A stretch of DNA of 64,000 nt from the NCBI GenBank assembly GCA_016789725.1, contig JAEUQN010000012.1:1-64000 (forward strand), in the 5' to 3' direction. The translations under genes and the position numbers were made by a program. Shown here piece after piece: positions 1-9,393 of this stretch. The number at the start of each line of letters is the position of its first letter. The first letter of the stretch is position 1. This stretch comes from Blastocatellia bacterium (GTDB taxonomy: Bacteria > Acidobacteriota > Blastocatellia > RBC074). The notes under the pieces are model-generated. The model was not told the origin of the DNA and ran no database searches. It was given only the letters and a program-made list of their open reading frames with translations.

Positions 1-10
1 GTTGTTAGAC

Positions 11-50
11 TTTTCCAGACTCAGCAAAACTTCCCCGGATTTTTCCAGAC
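11..50. repeat. Direct repeat of a 10-mer, 30 bp apart
   Basis: The word TTTTCCAGAC occurs at 11-20 and again at 41-50, each followed by T[C/T]A, exactly 30 bp apart (about three helical turns). TTAGAC also occurs at 5-10 and 55-60. It lies about 100 bp upstream of the first gene and could be a protein-binding site, or the tail of an element that starts outside the window. No function can be assigned. Confidence 0.35.
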
Positions 51-147
51 TTACTTAGACGGGTTTTCATGACCCTGTACAGAGAGCCTGCACGCTGAGC
101 GAACAGTCACGAAATCGGTGCTTGGAATTTATTAGATTAACTCAAAG

Positions 148-1296
148 ATGATCATTATGGGACTACCGGAATTAGCCTTGAAAATTATGTTTTGGATGTT
201 GTTTGCCGGATTGATTGGGTGGATTGTGGGCTTTTTGCTGGGGCGTATTTTGGGCTCGGCGAACGCTACCGAATTGCTCAATGATTGTGAAGGAAGAATG
301 CGCCTGCGCGATCAGGAGTTAAATGGATTGCGGAGCGATTTGACGGCTTCCACGGCGAAAATCGGGTTATTGGAAACCGAGATGATAACGCTGGCTGCCA
401 CGCTCAAGACCCGCGAAAACTGGGTGACTGAGTTGGAAGGAAAAAATGACGGCCTCCAAGCGGACCTCAACGCCCGGATTTCTGAACTGGATGAATTAAG
501 AAGAGAATCTGACTCATTGCGCTCGCACACCACAGAGGTTCAAAAGGACGACAAATCCGTTCCTCATCCCGAACAAAATTCTTTGCACCTCGCCTTAGCC
601 GCCAAGGAAAGAGAATTGACGCAGGCTTTGTTTCGGCTGAAAAATCTGGAATCCAAGATGGACGAGGTCAAAAAAAGCGAGGAACCTCCGACCTCTTTGG
701 CAGAGGCCAAGACGTCGTCGAATGCCCGCGATGTCGAAATCGCGCATTTGCGGCTCAGGCTTAGTGAATTGGAACCACTGGTTGTTGAGGTCCAACAACG
801 CGAAGCGAAGGTTCGTCAGCTCAATGCCCAATTGGCCTCGCTGGCGGCTGAGCAGGATCATCTGCGCTATCGTGTCGCAGAACTTGAACCGCTGGCCCTA
901 CAACTTCAGGAAGCGCAGGGACGTTTACAGGAATGGGATTCACAAACCAAACAGAAAGAGGCCGAGCTTTCCCGTCTCAAAGTTCGCGTCACCGAATTGG
1001 AAATGATGGCGCGAGAGGTAAAAGCCCCCGTCGTCAAAGTCTCGCAAGCTTCGGCGCTGCCGCCTTCTCCCAAAGAACGCGATGATCTGAAAAAGATTTT
1101 TGGGATCGGCCCCGCGCTGGAAAAGTTGCTGAATTCGCACGGCATTTACTGGTTTCGCCAGATTGCAGAGTGGTCGCCTCAAGATATTCATCGCTATGAC
1201 GAGTTGTTGGAAGATTTTCGTGGCCGCATTGAGCGTGATAAATGGATCGTTGGCGCGAAAGAAGAACATCTGAAAAAGTACGGCGAACAACTTTGA
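148..1296 (+). CDS. Membrane-anchored coiled-coil protein with C-terminal helix-hairpin-helix domain
   Basis: The 382-residue protein starts with one hydrophobic segment (about residues 10-35), has a long heptad-rich coiled coil (about 40-305, with many Glu/Leu/Arg and several 'SELEPL'-type repeats) and ends in a compact domain from about residue 313. This tail has the pattern LKKIFGIGP...LNSHGI...FRQIAEW...FRGRIERDKWI, which matches the helix-hairpin-helix tail often found after coiled coils or on ribosomal-protein L21/NuoE-like fusion proteins. Such tails bind DNA or protein; the exact role is unknown. The topology suggests an inner-membrane protein with a cytoplasmic rod. The ATG at 148 has no clear Shine-Dalgarno; the ATG at 157 is an alternative start. 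A clean terminator follows, so it is probably a single-gene unit. Confidence 0.8.
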   Translation: MIIMGLPELALKIMFWMLFAGLIGWIVGFLLGRILGSANATELLNDCEGRMRLRDQELNGLRSDLTASTAKIGLLETEMITLAATLKTRENWVTELEGKNDGLQADLNARISELDELRRESDSLRSHTTEVQKDDKSVPHPEQNSLHLALAAKERELTQALFRLKNLESKMDEVKKSEEPPTSLAEAKTSSNARDVEIAHLRLRLSELEPLVVEVQQREAKVRQLNAQLASLAAEQDHLRYRVAELEPLALQLQEAQGRLQEWDSQTKQKEAELSRLKVRVTELEMMAREVKAPVVKVSQASALPPSPKERDDLKKIFGIGPALEKLLNSHGIYWFRQIAEWSPQDIHRYDELLEDFRGRIERDKWIVGAKEEHLKKYGEQL

Positions 1297-1322
1297 ATCC
1301 GAAGAGCTGCATAAAAATCTGC

Positions 1323-1359
1323 AAAAGCGGGAGTCCTCAATTGGCTCCCGCTTTTTTTT
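1323..1359 (+). terminator. Rho-independent terminator after the coiled-coil gene
   Basis: An 11-bp stem AAAAGCGGGAG (1323-1333) pairs with CTCCCGCTTTT (1345-1355) around an 11-nt loop and runs directly into a T tract (eight T from 1352). This is a textbook intrinsic terminator, 26 bp after the stop codon at 1296. Confidence 0.9.
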
Positions 1360-1431
1360 GCTTCACAATTGAGTTGATGGCGAACGATTGACACGCCGAC
1401 TGAGCAAATAAATGGAAGGAATTGAACCCAG

Positions 1432-2037
1432 GTGGAACCAATTAGACAACCCTTCATTGAGTTGTGTCCCGAAGACCAGTTGTTAATCGGAAAAAAAATA
1501 ATGTGGCAGCCGGACTCTGTGCCGGATGAATCGCGCCTGAGTTTGTTCATGCACGAACTGATTCACGTTCCACATGACGAAGAACGAAGCCGCAACCAAC
1601 TGCTGACGCTGCGCAATTTTGTCCGACAGGTAAACACGATTCCGAACGCCTGGGATCAAATTGAAACAATCGTGGGCGTGAGCATCAGCTATTTGGAAAT
1701 TCGCGTTTATGATTGTGATGAATTTCTGCGTACGCTGAAAACACACGGCTATGCGGTGAATTCGTGGATGGAAAAGGTCAGTCGTTGGGTGGGACACGGG
1801 CATCGCTTCGATAGCGCACGTGCTTTGACCGAGCATCGCCACGAACCGCAATTGCACTTTGTGAATGATCGCGCGGACGAAGAAGCCTACGGCCCCAATT
1901 ATTTTTTTGTGCATTGGGACGCGCAATCCGTGTACGCCAAACGTGGCTGGATGCTGGGGCGCATCGCCGCAGGCCGCACCCACGCACACCATTCCGCGAC
2001 GCCGCAGGAAGTCGAAGCCTATTTGAATGGCGTATAG
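1432..2037 (+). CDS. Unrecognised 201-residue protein
   Basis: I do not recognise the family. The protein is soluble (no signal peptide or membrane segment) and rich in His and acidic residues. An HELIH-like stretch near residue 40 is followed by HVPHDEE, and a His-rich second half has GHGHRF, EHRHEP and THAHH. The HELIH pattern superficially resembles a HExxH zinc-protease motif, but no third ligand is obvious and I do not claim protease function. The GTG at 1432 is chosen because GGAAGGA at 1414-1420 is well placed and no in-frame ATG lies nearby. The gene stands alone between a terminator and the cytochrome gene starting at 2105. Confidence 0.6.
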   Translation: MEPIRQPFIELCPEDQLLIGKKIMWQPDSVPDESRLSLFMHELIHVPHDEERSRNQLLTLRNFVRQVNTIPNAWDQIETIVGVSISYLEIRVYDCDEFLRTLKTHGYAVNSWMEKVSRWVGHGHRFDSARALTEHRHEPQLHFVNDRADEEAYGPNYFFVHWDAQSVYAKRGWMLGRIAAGRTHAHHSATPQEVEAYLNGV

Positions 2038-2104
2038 GCTTGCACGAATAATTGATTCGGGCATAATTGGTTTGACCAAATACCTTCTGATTGTAGGGCA
2101 AATC

Positions 2105-5100
2105 ATGAACAGCAAAGCGAAAAAAAGATTCGGTCTAATCCTGGTTGCCAGTGTTGTCTTGTGGATTGCGGGCGGGCACTGGGAACACTTTGTATCCGCA
2201 CAGAGCAAAATAGATTTTGTCCGTGATATTCAACCGATTTTGCAGACCTCCTGTGCGCCTTGTCACTTTGGTGACAAGCCTAAAGCTGATCTGCGGCTCG
2301 ACAGCAAATCGCTAACTCTCAAGCTTGTCGTGCCAGGCAATAGCAAAGACTCGCGGCTTGTGCATCGTGTCCTCGGCTTGAACGGCGAAAAGCGGATGCC
2401 ATTGGGACGCGAGGCGTTGAGCGCCGCGCAAATCGAACTGTTGCAACGCTGGATTGATGAAGGTGCCAATTGGCCTGACACCGCCTCGGTCGAAGGTGGA
2501 ATCAAGAAGCATTGGGCGTTCGTCGCGCCCGTTCGCGCTGCTGTTCCTGCGGTCCGAAACAAAACGTGGGTCCGCAATCCGATTGATAATTTCATCCTTG
2601 CCAAACTTGAGCAGGAAAACCTTACACCTTCACCGGAGGCCGATAAAATCACGCTGTTGCGGCGCTTGAGCCTGGATTTGATTGGGCTGCCACCAACACC
2701 AGAAGAAGTGGATGCGTTTCTGAAAGACACTTCACCCCAAGCTTACGAAACGCAAGTTGAGCGACTATTGGCCTCGCCGCATTACGGCGAACGTTGGGCG
2801 CGTCATTGGCTGGATGCGGCGCGTTATGCGGATTCCGATGGCTTTGAAAAAGACAAGATGCGAAACGTCTGGTTTTATCGGGATTTGGTCATCAACGCGC
2901 TGAATCGTGATTTACCTTACGATCAATTTATCATCGAACAAATCGCGGGCGATCTGCTGCCCAACGCGACCCAGAATAATCTGGTCGCTACAGGCTTCCT
3001 GCGCAATTCGATGATTAATGAAGAGGGCGGTGTTGATCCTGAACAGTTTCGGATGGAAGCGATGTTTGATCGAATGGACGCCATTGGCAAAGGGGTTTTG
3101 GGCATCACCATTCAGTGTGCACAGTGCCACAATCACAAATTCGATCCGCTCAAACAGGAAGAGTATTACAAGCTCTTTGCCTTCCTGAACAATTCCGACG
3201 AAGGCAGCATTGTTGTTTACACGTCCGAAGAGCAGATGCAGCGCGCGAACATCCTTTCCGGCACACGTGAAATCGAAGCCAAATTGCAAGAGATCAAACC
3301 CGACTGGCTGGCACAAATGAACGCGTGGGAAGAGCGTGTGAAGAACGACAAGGGCGAATGGAAAGTGATTCAGCCTGCGGTGGATGATATTTCGACGGGG
3401 GGGCAAAAATATTTTCCGCTCAAGGATGGATCGTTTTTGGCGCAAGGCTACGCGCCGACCAAACACCGCGTAAAGCTGACGACGAAAACCGATGTCCAAA
3501 ATATCACCGCGTTCAGAATTGAAATGCTGAACGATCCGAATTTGCCAATGCTCGGCCCCGGTCGTTCGCCGAAAGGCACGTTTGGCTTGACCGATGTCTT
3601 AGTCGAAGCCGCGCCTGCCAGCGACGAAAAGAAAGTCAGCAAAATCAAAATCGTCAATGCGACAGCGGACGTGAATCCGCCCGAAAAAGAACTCGACGCG
3701 ATGTTCTATGACAAAAGCAATCGCCGCCGCGTCGAAGGCCCGATTGCTTTTGCGATTGACGACAAAGATGAAACGGCGTGGGGCATTGATGTTGGTCCCG
3801 GCTTGCGCAACGTCCCGCGCAAGGCGGTCTTCAATTTTGAAAAACCAATTGCGAATGATGGCGGCACACTGCTGACGATTTACCTGCGGCAAAATCACGG
3901 CGGTTGGAACAGTGACGATAACATGAACAACAACCTCGGTCGTTTCCGGTTGTCTATCACCACCGCGCCGAATGCGGTTGCCGATCCGCTGCCCGCCAAC
4001 GTGCGAGAGATTCTAAGCATCCCGCGCGATAAACGGACGAAAGCGCAAGTGGACACCGTCTTCAGTTATTGGCGCACGACGGTTAGCGAGTGGCGCGACT
4101 ACAACCAACAAATTGCAGGACTTTGGAAACAATATCCGACCGGGACGTCGCAACTGGTGATGAATGAACGACACGACGCGCGGACAACCAGTATTCTCAA
4201 GCGCGGCGATTTTCTCCGACCGGATCGTCCCGTGAAGGCGGGCGTTCCCGCGTTCTTGAATCCATTGCCCGAAGGCGAGCCGGTCAATCGTTTGACGTTT
4301 GCCAAATGGTTGGTGGATCGCCAATCGCCCACCACGGCGCGAGCGGCTGTCAATCGCCTTTGGCAATCCTATTTCGGCACTGGCCTCGTGGCGACTTCGG
4401 AAGATCTAGGCAAGCAAAGCGAAGCGCCCTCGCATCCTGAGTTGTTGGATTGGTTGGCCGTCGAATTGATGGAGCCGAGTTCACAGTTCACAGTTCACAG
4501 TTCACAGCTTGCTGCCAAATCTACGGCGAACCGCGAACAACACGCTGCGAACTGGTCTCTCAAGAATGTTCATCGGTTAATTGTTAACTCGGCAACATAT
4601 CGTCAATCGTCGAAAATTACACCACAATTGCAGGAAAAAGACCCCTTCAATCGGTTGCTGGCGCGTGGCCCAAGATTTCGGGTCGAGGGCGAAATCGTCC
4701 GTGATATTGCACTAGCGGCAAGCGGTTTATTAAATGCGAAAGTCGGTGGCGCATCCGTCTTCCCGCCTTCGCCGGAGTTTTTGTATTTGCCACCGACAAG
4801 TTACGGCCCCAAAAATTGGTATGAAGACAAAGGCGAGAACCGGTATCGTCGTGGCTTGTATACGTTCCGCTATCGCAGCGTGCCGTATCCGATGTTGCAA
4901 ACCTTCGATGTGCCAAATGGCGATATTTCGTGTGTGCGCCGCGCGAAATCCAACACGCCGCTGCAAGCCTTGACGACGCTGAATGAAACCACATTTTTAG
5001 AAGCGGCGCGCGCGCTGGCTGTAAAAACGATCAAGGAAGGCGGCACCACCGATGCGCAAAAAGTCGAATTCGCATTTCGCCGCGTGACAGCACGTAAGCC

Positions 5101-5311
5101 AACCATCCAGGAAGCGACAGCCTTGCTCGCATTGATGAAGCGACAACAAGAACGTTTCATCGCGGGAGAATTGAATCCCTGGAATTTTGCCACGAATGAT
5201 CCTGACAAACCGTTTGCCTTGCCGAAAGGCATGACGATGGAACAGCTCGCAGCGTGGACGGCTGTCACGCGTGTGGTGCTGAATTTGGATGAAGCGATTA
5301 CGAAAGAGTAA
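2105..5311 (+). CDS. PSD1 / planctomycete-type cytochrome c protein (DUF1549-DUF1553)
   Basis: A 1068-residue exported protein. Domains in order: N-terminal signal segment (about 8-28); cytochrome c (PSC1) domain with heme motif CAPCH at residues 50-54; DUF1549 (about 155-360), containing a second CAQCH at 338-342 followed by NHKFDP; a variable middle part (about 430-640) resembling a carbohydrate-binding/discoidin-like fold; and DUF1553 (about 710-1060) with the conserved RxxFAKWLV, TSEDLG, HPELLDWLA and SATYRQ blocks. These proteins are thought to act outside the cytoplasmic membrane, often beside DUF1501 proteins; the reaction is unproven. The ATG at 2105 is preferred over a longer reading frame from 2027 because it gives a proper signal peptide. 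Residues about 792-817 are encoded by a repeat insertion (4478-4555) that is not typical of the family. Confidence 0.92.
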   Translation: MNSKAKKRFGLILVASVVLWIAGGHWEHFVSAQSKIDFVRDIQPILQTSCAPCHFGDKPKADLRLDSKSLTLKLVVPGNSKDSRLVHRVLGLNGEKRMPLGREALSAAQIELLQRWIDEGANWPDTASVEGGIKKHWAFVAPVRAAVPAVRNKTWVRNPIDNFILAKLEQENLTPSPEADKITLLRRLSLDLIGLPPTPEEVDAFLKDTSPQAYETQVERLLASPHYGERWARHWLDAARYADSDGFEKDKMRNVWFYRDLVINALNRDLPYDQFIIEQIAGDLLPNATQNNLVATGFLRNSMINEEGGVDPEQFRMEAMFDRMDAIGKGVLGITIQCAQCHNHKFDPLKQEEYYKLFAFLNNSDEGSIVVYTSEEQMQRANILSGTREIEAKLQEIKPDWLAQMNAWEERVKNDKGEWKVIQPAVDDISTGGQKYFPLKDGSFLAQGYAPTKHRVKLTTKTDVQNITAFRIEMLNDPNLPMLGPGRSPKGTFGLTDVLVEAAPASDEKKVSKIKIVNATADVNPPEKELDAMFYDKSNRRRVEGPIAFAIDDKDETAWGIDVGPGLRNVPRKAVFNFEKPIANDGGTLLTIYLRQNHGGWNSDDNMNNNLGRFRLSITTAPNAVADPLPANVREILSIPRDKRTKAQVDTVFSYWRTTVSEWRDYNQQIAGLWKQYPTGTSQLVMNERHDARTTSILKRGDFLRPDRPVKAGVPAFLNPLPEGEPVNRLTFAKWLVDRQSPTTARAAVNRLWQSYFGTGLVATSEDLGKQSEAPSHPELLDWLAVELMEPSSQFTVHSSQLAAKSTANREQHAANWSLKNVHRLIVNSATYRQSSKITPQLQEKDPFNRLLARGPRFRVEGEIVRDIALAASGLLNAKVGGASVFPPSPEFLYLPPTSYGPKNWYEDKGENRYRRGLYTFRYRSVPYPMLQTFDVPNGDISCVRRAKSNTPLQALTTLNETTFLEAARALAVKTIKEGGTTDAQKVEFAFRRVTARKPTIQEATALLALMKRQQERFIAGELNPWNFATNDPDKPFALPKGMTMEQLAAWTAVTRVVLNLDEAITKE
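4478..4555. repeat. In-frame heptamer repeat/inverted-repeat insertion in PSD1 gene 1
   Basis: Four and a half tandem copies of the 7-mer AGTTCAC start at 4478. They are followed within 80 bp by GCGAACCGCGAAC and CTGCGAACTGG, which are nearly complementary to the first arm apart from A/G transitions. The block is translated as part of DUF1553 (SSQFTVHSSQ... to AANW), at the position where the second PSD1 gene carries a related block (53174-53236). Confidence 0.8.
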
Positions 5312-5351
5312 TTTCTATCAAGTTTTGAAACCTTAGAATCTGAGGCTGTAT

Positions 5352-6764
5352 ATGAAAATTTCTGAGAATGACAGTCACCCAAAAGTTTCCCGACGCTGGT
5401 TTCTCGAACAATGTGGCGTCGGTATGGGCGCATTGGCGTTGAATCAACTGCTGGCGCAAACGGGCTATGCGCAATCTAACCCTCTTGCGCCGAAAAAGCC
5501 GCATTTTGCGCCGAAAGCGAAGAACGTCATTTACCTGTTTATGGCGGGCGGACCGAGCCACATGGAGATGTTCGATTACAAACCGCAACTCGCCAAATTC
5601 GATGGCACCTTGCCGCCGCCGGATTTGCTCAAGGGGTATCGCGCGGCGTTTATCAATCCGAACTCCAAATTGCTGGGGCCGAAATTCAAGTTTGCGAAAT
5701 ACGGTCAGGCTGGCGCAGACATTTCTGAGTTATTGCCTTACACCGCGAAGATCGTGGATGACCTTTGCATCGTCAAATCTATGGTCACGGATGCGTTCAA
5801 TCATGCGCCGGGGCAGTTGATGATGAACACGGGTTCGATGATTTTCGGACGTCCGAGTTTTGGTGCGTGGTCGGTCTATGGACTCGGCAGTGAATCGCAG
5901 GATTTGCCCGCGTTTGTTGCGTTCAGCACTGGCAGCAAAGGTCCGAGTGGTGGCAACAGTTGCTGGGGCAGCGGATTCCTGCCAACCGTTTATCAAGGCG
6001 TCCAATTCCGCAATGTTGGCGATCCGGTGTTGTATCTCTCAAACCCGCGCGGGGTGGATGAGACCTTGCAGCGCGATTCGCTCGACACCATCAACAAGCT
6101 CAACAAAATGCGCCTGGATGTGACGGGCGACCCTGAAATTGCGACGCGCATCAATTCGTTTGAGACCGCGTTCAAGATGCAGAAAGTTGCGCCGGATGTC
6201 ACTGACATTTCCAAAGAACCGAAACACATTTTGGAAATGTACGGCGCGGAACCGGGCAAGCCTTCGTTTGCGAATACAGTCTTGATGGCGCGGCGTCTGG
6301 TCGAAAAGGGCGTGCGCTTTGTGCAAATCATGCACGAAGCTTGGGATCAACACGGCAGTCTGGTGCGCGACCTCACGAAGAATTGCAAAGATACCGAACA
6401 AGCTTGTGCCGCACTGGTCAAAGACCTCAAGCAACGTGGAATGCTGGAAGATACGCTCGTGATTTGGGGCGGAGAATTTGGGCGCACACCGATGGTGCAG
6501 GGCGGCGATGACGGGCGTGACCATCATCCGAATGCGTTCACGATGTGGTTGGCGGGCGGTGGCATCAAGACCGAGCAGGTCATCGGGGCGACGGATGATC
6601 TGGGCTTCAATGTGGTCGAAGATCGCGTTCATGTTCACGATTTACACGCGACGCTACTGCACTTGCTGGGCTTCGATCACGAGAAGCTGACGTATCGGTT
6701 CCAGGGCCGTGATTTCCGGCTCACAGATGTGCATGGCATCGTCCAAAAGAAGTTGTTGGCATAA
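5352..6764 (+). CDS. DUF1501 family Tat-exported protein
   Basis: A 470-residue protein with a twin-arginine signal (SRRWFL at residues 13-18, followed by a hydrophobic stretch and a TGYAQ-like cleavage region). The rest matches DUF1501, a member of the alkaline-phosphatase/sulfatase fold superfamily: [22 protein letters not shown] near residue 60, VKSM in the middle, and WGGEFGRTP...GRDHHP near residues 375-395. In many Acidobacteria and Planctomycetes this gene directly follows a PSD1 cytochrome gene, as here (40-bp gap), so the two are probably co-transcribed and act together in the periplasm. The substrate is unknown. Confidence 0.93.
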   Translation: MKISENDSHPKVSRRWFLEQCGVGMGALALNQLLAQTGYAQSNPLAPKKPHFAPKAKNVIYLFMAGGPSHMEMFDYKPQLAKFDGTLPPPDLLKGYRAAFINPNSKLLGPKFKFAKYGQAGADISELLPYTAKIVDDLCIVKSMVTDAFNHAPGQLMMNTGSMIFGRPSFGAWSVYGLGSESQDLPAFVAFSTGSKGPSGGNSCWGSGFLPTVYQGVQFRNVGDPVLYLSNPRGVDETLQRDSLDTINKLNKMRLDVTGDPEIATRINSFETAFKMQKVAPDVTDISKEPKHILEMYGAEPGKPSFANTVLMARRLVEKGVRFVQIMHEAWDQHGSLVRDLTKNCKDTEQACAALVKDLKQRGMLEDTLVIWGGEFGRTPMVQGGDDGRDHHPNAFTMWLAGGGIKTEQVIGATDDLGFNVVEDRVHVHDLHATLLHLLGFDHEKLTYRFQGRDFRLTDVHGIVQKKLLA

Positions 6765-7086
6765 AATCAAGGTCTGCGGAAAGGCTTGATTTATCACGAT
6801 CCCTACACCTCGAAACGGCGTTCCATCGTTTGATCGGAACGGGCGTAAATCTACGCCAGGAAAGCAAAAGAATGATTGACAAAACGGCATGCTTCGCAGA
6901 CAATCCGCGCGTCTTAATTCGTAGCAGTACTTGATAAATACAGAAACTGTAAAGATAACAGTCTCCGAGAGATGCCATGTTGAGTCGGAACCCGAAGTTG
7001 ACCTGCCTCTTGACCGTCTTTTCCAGCCCCATTCCCCCTTCAGGTTGTTGACTCGTTCGCTCTTTTGATGTGCTAGATAAACCTTT
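6765..7086. other. 322-bp intergenic region upstream of the T6SS locus
   Basis: No reading frame here looks genuine. It holds a small hairpin (GGCGTA/TACGCC at 6842-6857) without a T tract and a good sigma-70-like promoter candidate at 6876-6904. It separates the PSD1/DUF1501 pair from tssK and is the natural place for the main T6SS promoter. Confidence 0.6.
6876..6904 (+). promoter_or_regulatory. Putative sigma-70 promoter for the T6SS operon
   Basis: A perfect -35 box TTGACA (6876-6881) is followed after 17 nt by GACAAT (6899-6904), which matches four of six positions of the -10 consensus. Transcription would start near 6911, leaving a leader of about 175 nt before tssK at 7087. This is a sequence prediction only. 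Confidence 0.45.
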
Positions 7087-8469
7087 ATGAGTCGTTATCG
7101 CAGGGTTGTGTGGAACGAAGGAATGCTTCTCACACCCCACCATTTCCAGCAATCCGACAACTATCACGAAGACCTCTTAAATTCGCGGATTGCGTCGCTC
7201 ACGCCGTATGAATGGGGAATCCTCGAGTTACAAATCAATCGGGATGCGATTGCCAATGGCTTCGTCGAAATCCTGAGTTGTAGTGGCATCCTGCCGGATG
7301 GCCTCGCCATCAGTCTTCCACAAATGGGGCCAGCACCTGACCCGCGTCCGGTCGAAGATCACTTTGCGGCTTCTGCCACCAGCTTGGATGTTTATCTGGC
7401 GATTCCTGCTACACGCGTCGGCGCGGCGAATTTCCAAGCCAATGGCGGAGCATCGAGCGCGACCATTCGGTATTTGCAATCTGCGGGGACGGTGGTTGAT
7501 GAAACGTCCGGCGAGAACGAACAACAATTGGCTTTTGCGCGCGGGAACTTCAAAATTCTCTTTGCCGATGAACTGCGCGAGGGATATAGCGCCATCAAAG
7601 TTGCCCAGTTGGAGCGTACCGCTACAGGTCAATTAACGTTTTCTGATAAGTACGTACCACCTGCTTTACATGTTGGCGCTTCGCCCTGGCTCGGAAATGT
7701 TTTGCGCCAGATGGTCGAATTGCTGATTGCCAAGAGCCGTTCGTTGGGAGACAAGGTTAAGCAGAGCAACACGGGCCAGGCTTCATTTACCGCGCACGAC
7801 ACCACGGTTTTCTGGATGCTGAACACCATCAACACGGCGATTCCGATCATGACGCATTTGTTTCGCACCCGCATCGTCCATCCCGAACGCCTGTATCGGG
7901 AGATGATCGCCATTGCCGGAGGGCTGATGACCTTTGCTCCCAATCGGCATCCCAAAGATATTGTCAAATACGATCATCAGGATTTGTATGGAACCTTTCG
8001 CCAGTTAGAGGCGGACATTCGTGATCTCTTAAACCTTGGAGTGCCGGAACGCTGCGTGCCGATCAAGCTCGAAAAAGTTCGTGAGTCGCTGTATGTCGGG
8101 CGCGTCAATGACGATCAGTTGCTGAAAGCCGCAGAGTTTATTTTAGGTGTTGGTGCCACCACGCCGGAAGATCGGTTGATTTCGCGCGTGCCGATTGTTT
8201 TCAAAATTGCCGATGGCGATGGCATAGATGCCGTCATCAATAACGCTTTAATGGGTGTGACATTGAAGCATGCGTCACCACCGCCGGGACCGGTTCCAAC
8301 ACGCGTTGGGATGCACTATTTTCGTCTGGATCGCAACGCACAGGATTTGGCTTTGACCCGTTTTTGGGATCGCATCATTGGCTTGAAAACGATTGCTATC
8401 TACGTGCCACACGGCGTTCCCGATGAGTTCCCCGAAGCGAAACTGGAAATGTACGCGATCAAACCCTAG
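7087..8469 (+). CDS. tssK: Type VI secretion baseplate subunit TssK
   Basis: A 460-residue protein of normal TssK length. The diagnostic N-terminal motif WNEGMLLTPHHFQQ is at residues 9-22, followed by the shell-fold shoulder region and a C-terminal domain ending YVPHGVPDEFPEAKLEMYAI. TssK trimers link the baseplate wedges (TssE/F/G) to the membrane complex TssLM. It is the first gene of the T6SS locus and is followed 20 bp later by tssL, the order usually seen (K-L-M). Confidence 0.95.
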   Translation: MSRYRRVVWNEGMLLTPHHFQQSDNYHEDLLNSRIASLTPYEWGILELQINRDAIANGFVEILSCSGILPDGLAISLPQMGPAPDPRPVEDHFAASATSLDVYLAIPATRVGAANFQANGGASSATIRYLQSAGTVVDETSGENEQQLAFARGNFKILFADELREGYSAIKVAQLERTATGQLTFSDKYVPPALHVGASPWLGNVLRQMVELLIAKSRSLGDKVKQSNTGQASFTAHDTTVFWMLNTINTAIPIMTHLFRTRIVHPERLYREMIAIAGGLMTFAPNRHPKDIVKYDHQDLYGTFRQLEADIRDLLNLGVPERCVPIKLEKVRESLYVGRVNDDQLLKAAEFILGVGATTPEDRLISRVPIVFKIADGDGIDAVINNALMGVTLKHASPPPGPVPTRVGMHYFRLDRNAQDLALTRFWDRIIGLKTIAIYVPHGVPDEFPEAKLEMYAIKP

Positions 8470-8489
8470 CCTCAGACGTTGTAGTTTTT

Positions 8490-9209
8490 ATGTCGAGCGC
8501 AGCTACACATAAACAAATGAACGCGAGCCAACAGAGTGCAGAGAAAGATTTAGTCAGCCTGGCAACGCCGGTGCTGGATTTGGTGATGCGGATTCGTGCC
8601 GGGCAAATCGTGCCATCGGCTGAAATGCGGCAACTGGTGGATGGTAGGCTCAAGGATTTAGAAGCTCGTGGCGTGCAATTGGGTTTCAAGGACACGCAAC
8701 TGCAAAACGTCAAATTTGCGCTCGCCGCGTTTGTGGATGAAACGGTGATGGCGGGTGGGTTTGCCGTTCGTAACGAATGGGAACGATACCCCCTTCAGCT
8801 TCAGTATTTTCAGGAGCAGTTTGCGGGCGTGAAATTTTTTGATCGCCTTGATGCCCTGCTTAAAAACGCTGAGTCCGAAGCCGATGTGATTGAAGTCTAT
8901 TACTTGTGCTTGTTGTTAGGTTTCAAGGGCAAATATCATATCTATCTGGAAGATCAACTGCCGGGCGTTTTGCAAAATGTCGCCGGGCAATTGCAGCGTG
9001 TGGGACGCTTGAAAAATACGATCCTTTCGCCCCATTGGAAATTGAGCGATCAGCCCGCCCCGCCGCAGGAAACCAAAGTCCCCGAAATGCCCGCGTGGGT
9101 AAAGTTGGTGGCGCTTGGCTCCTTGGCACTGGTTGGCTTGAGTTATTTGCTATTTCAGTTTTTACTTACGAACCAGGCGAACGGAACAAACGAGATACTC
9201 TTAAAGTAA
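8490..9209 (+). CDS. tssL: Type VI secretion inner-membrane protein TssL (DotU/IcmH)
   Basis: A 239-residue DotU-family protein. The cytoplasmic helical domain shows the typical ALAAFVDETVM motif (about residues 76-86) and LCLLLGFKGKY (about 147-157). A single C-terminal membrane segment spans about residues 205-229. The periplasmic OmpA-like peptidoglycan-binding extension found on some TssL proteins is absent, so cell-wall anchoring must come from another protein. TssL works with TssM in the membrane complex and contacts TssK. The ATG at 8490 is used; an in-frame ATG lies at 8517. Confidence 0.94.
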   Translation: MSSAATHKQMNASQQSAEKDLVSLATPVLDLVMRIRAGQIVPSAEMRQLVDGRLKDLEARGVQLGFKDTQLQNVKFALAAFVDETVMAGGFAVRNEWERYPLQLQYFQEQFAGVKFFDRLDALLKNAESEADVIEVYYLCLLLGFKGKYHIYLEDQLPGVLQNVAGQLQRVGRLKNTILSPHWKLSDQPAPPQETKVPEMPAWVKLVALGSLALVGLSYLLFQFLLTNQANGTNEILLK

Positions 9210-9393
9210 CGAGAAAATCACGATAGCTTGGTGAGATGTGCGTTCCCCAGTTCGTGAGATTTCATCACCCCCCTCCCCTTTGATTGCCCCAGCATTCGCT
9301 GTTAGCGAGTGTGTTGATTTGGATGCAGCGTTTTATCTTGAACTCGCTGTCTGTGCCTCACCCAGCACGCCCCAAACTGGATAGGAAAGTACG

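Noticed and set aside
1432-2037. HELIH motif taken as a zinc protease
   Set aside because: No third ligand or Met-turn and no recognisable fold; five-residue matches occur often by chance.
1483-2208. 241-residue open frame on the minus strand opposite the gene at 1432-2037
   Set aside because: It runs across the neighbouring gene boundary, lacks a ribosome-binding site, and its residue use (many Arg, His, Cys) is that of a shadow of the + strand gene.
4478-4510. Tandem repeat considered as a CRISPR start
   Set aside because: The unit is 7 bp without spacers, and it is in a coding gene.
6842-6857. Small hairpin as terminator for the DUF1501 gene
   Set aside because: Six-bp stem with no T tract, 78 bp downstream of the stop; not convincing.
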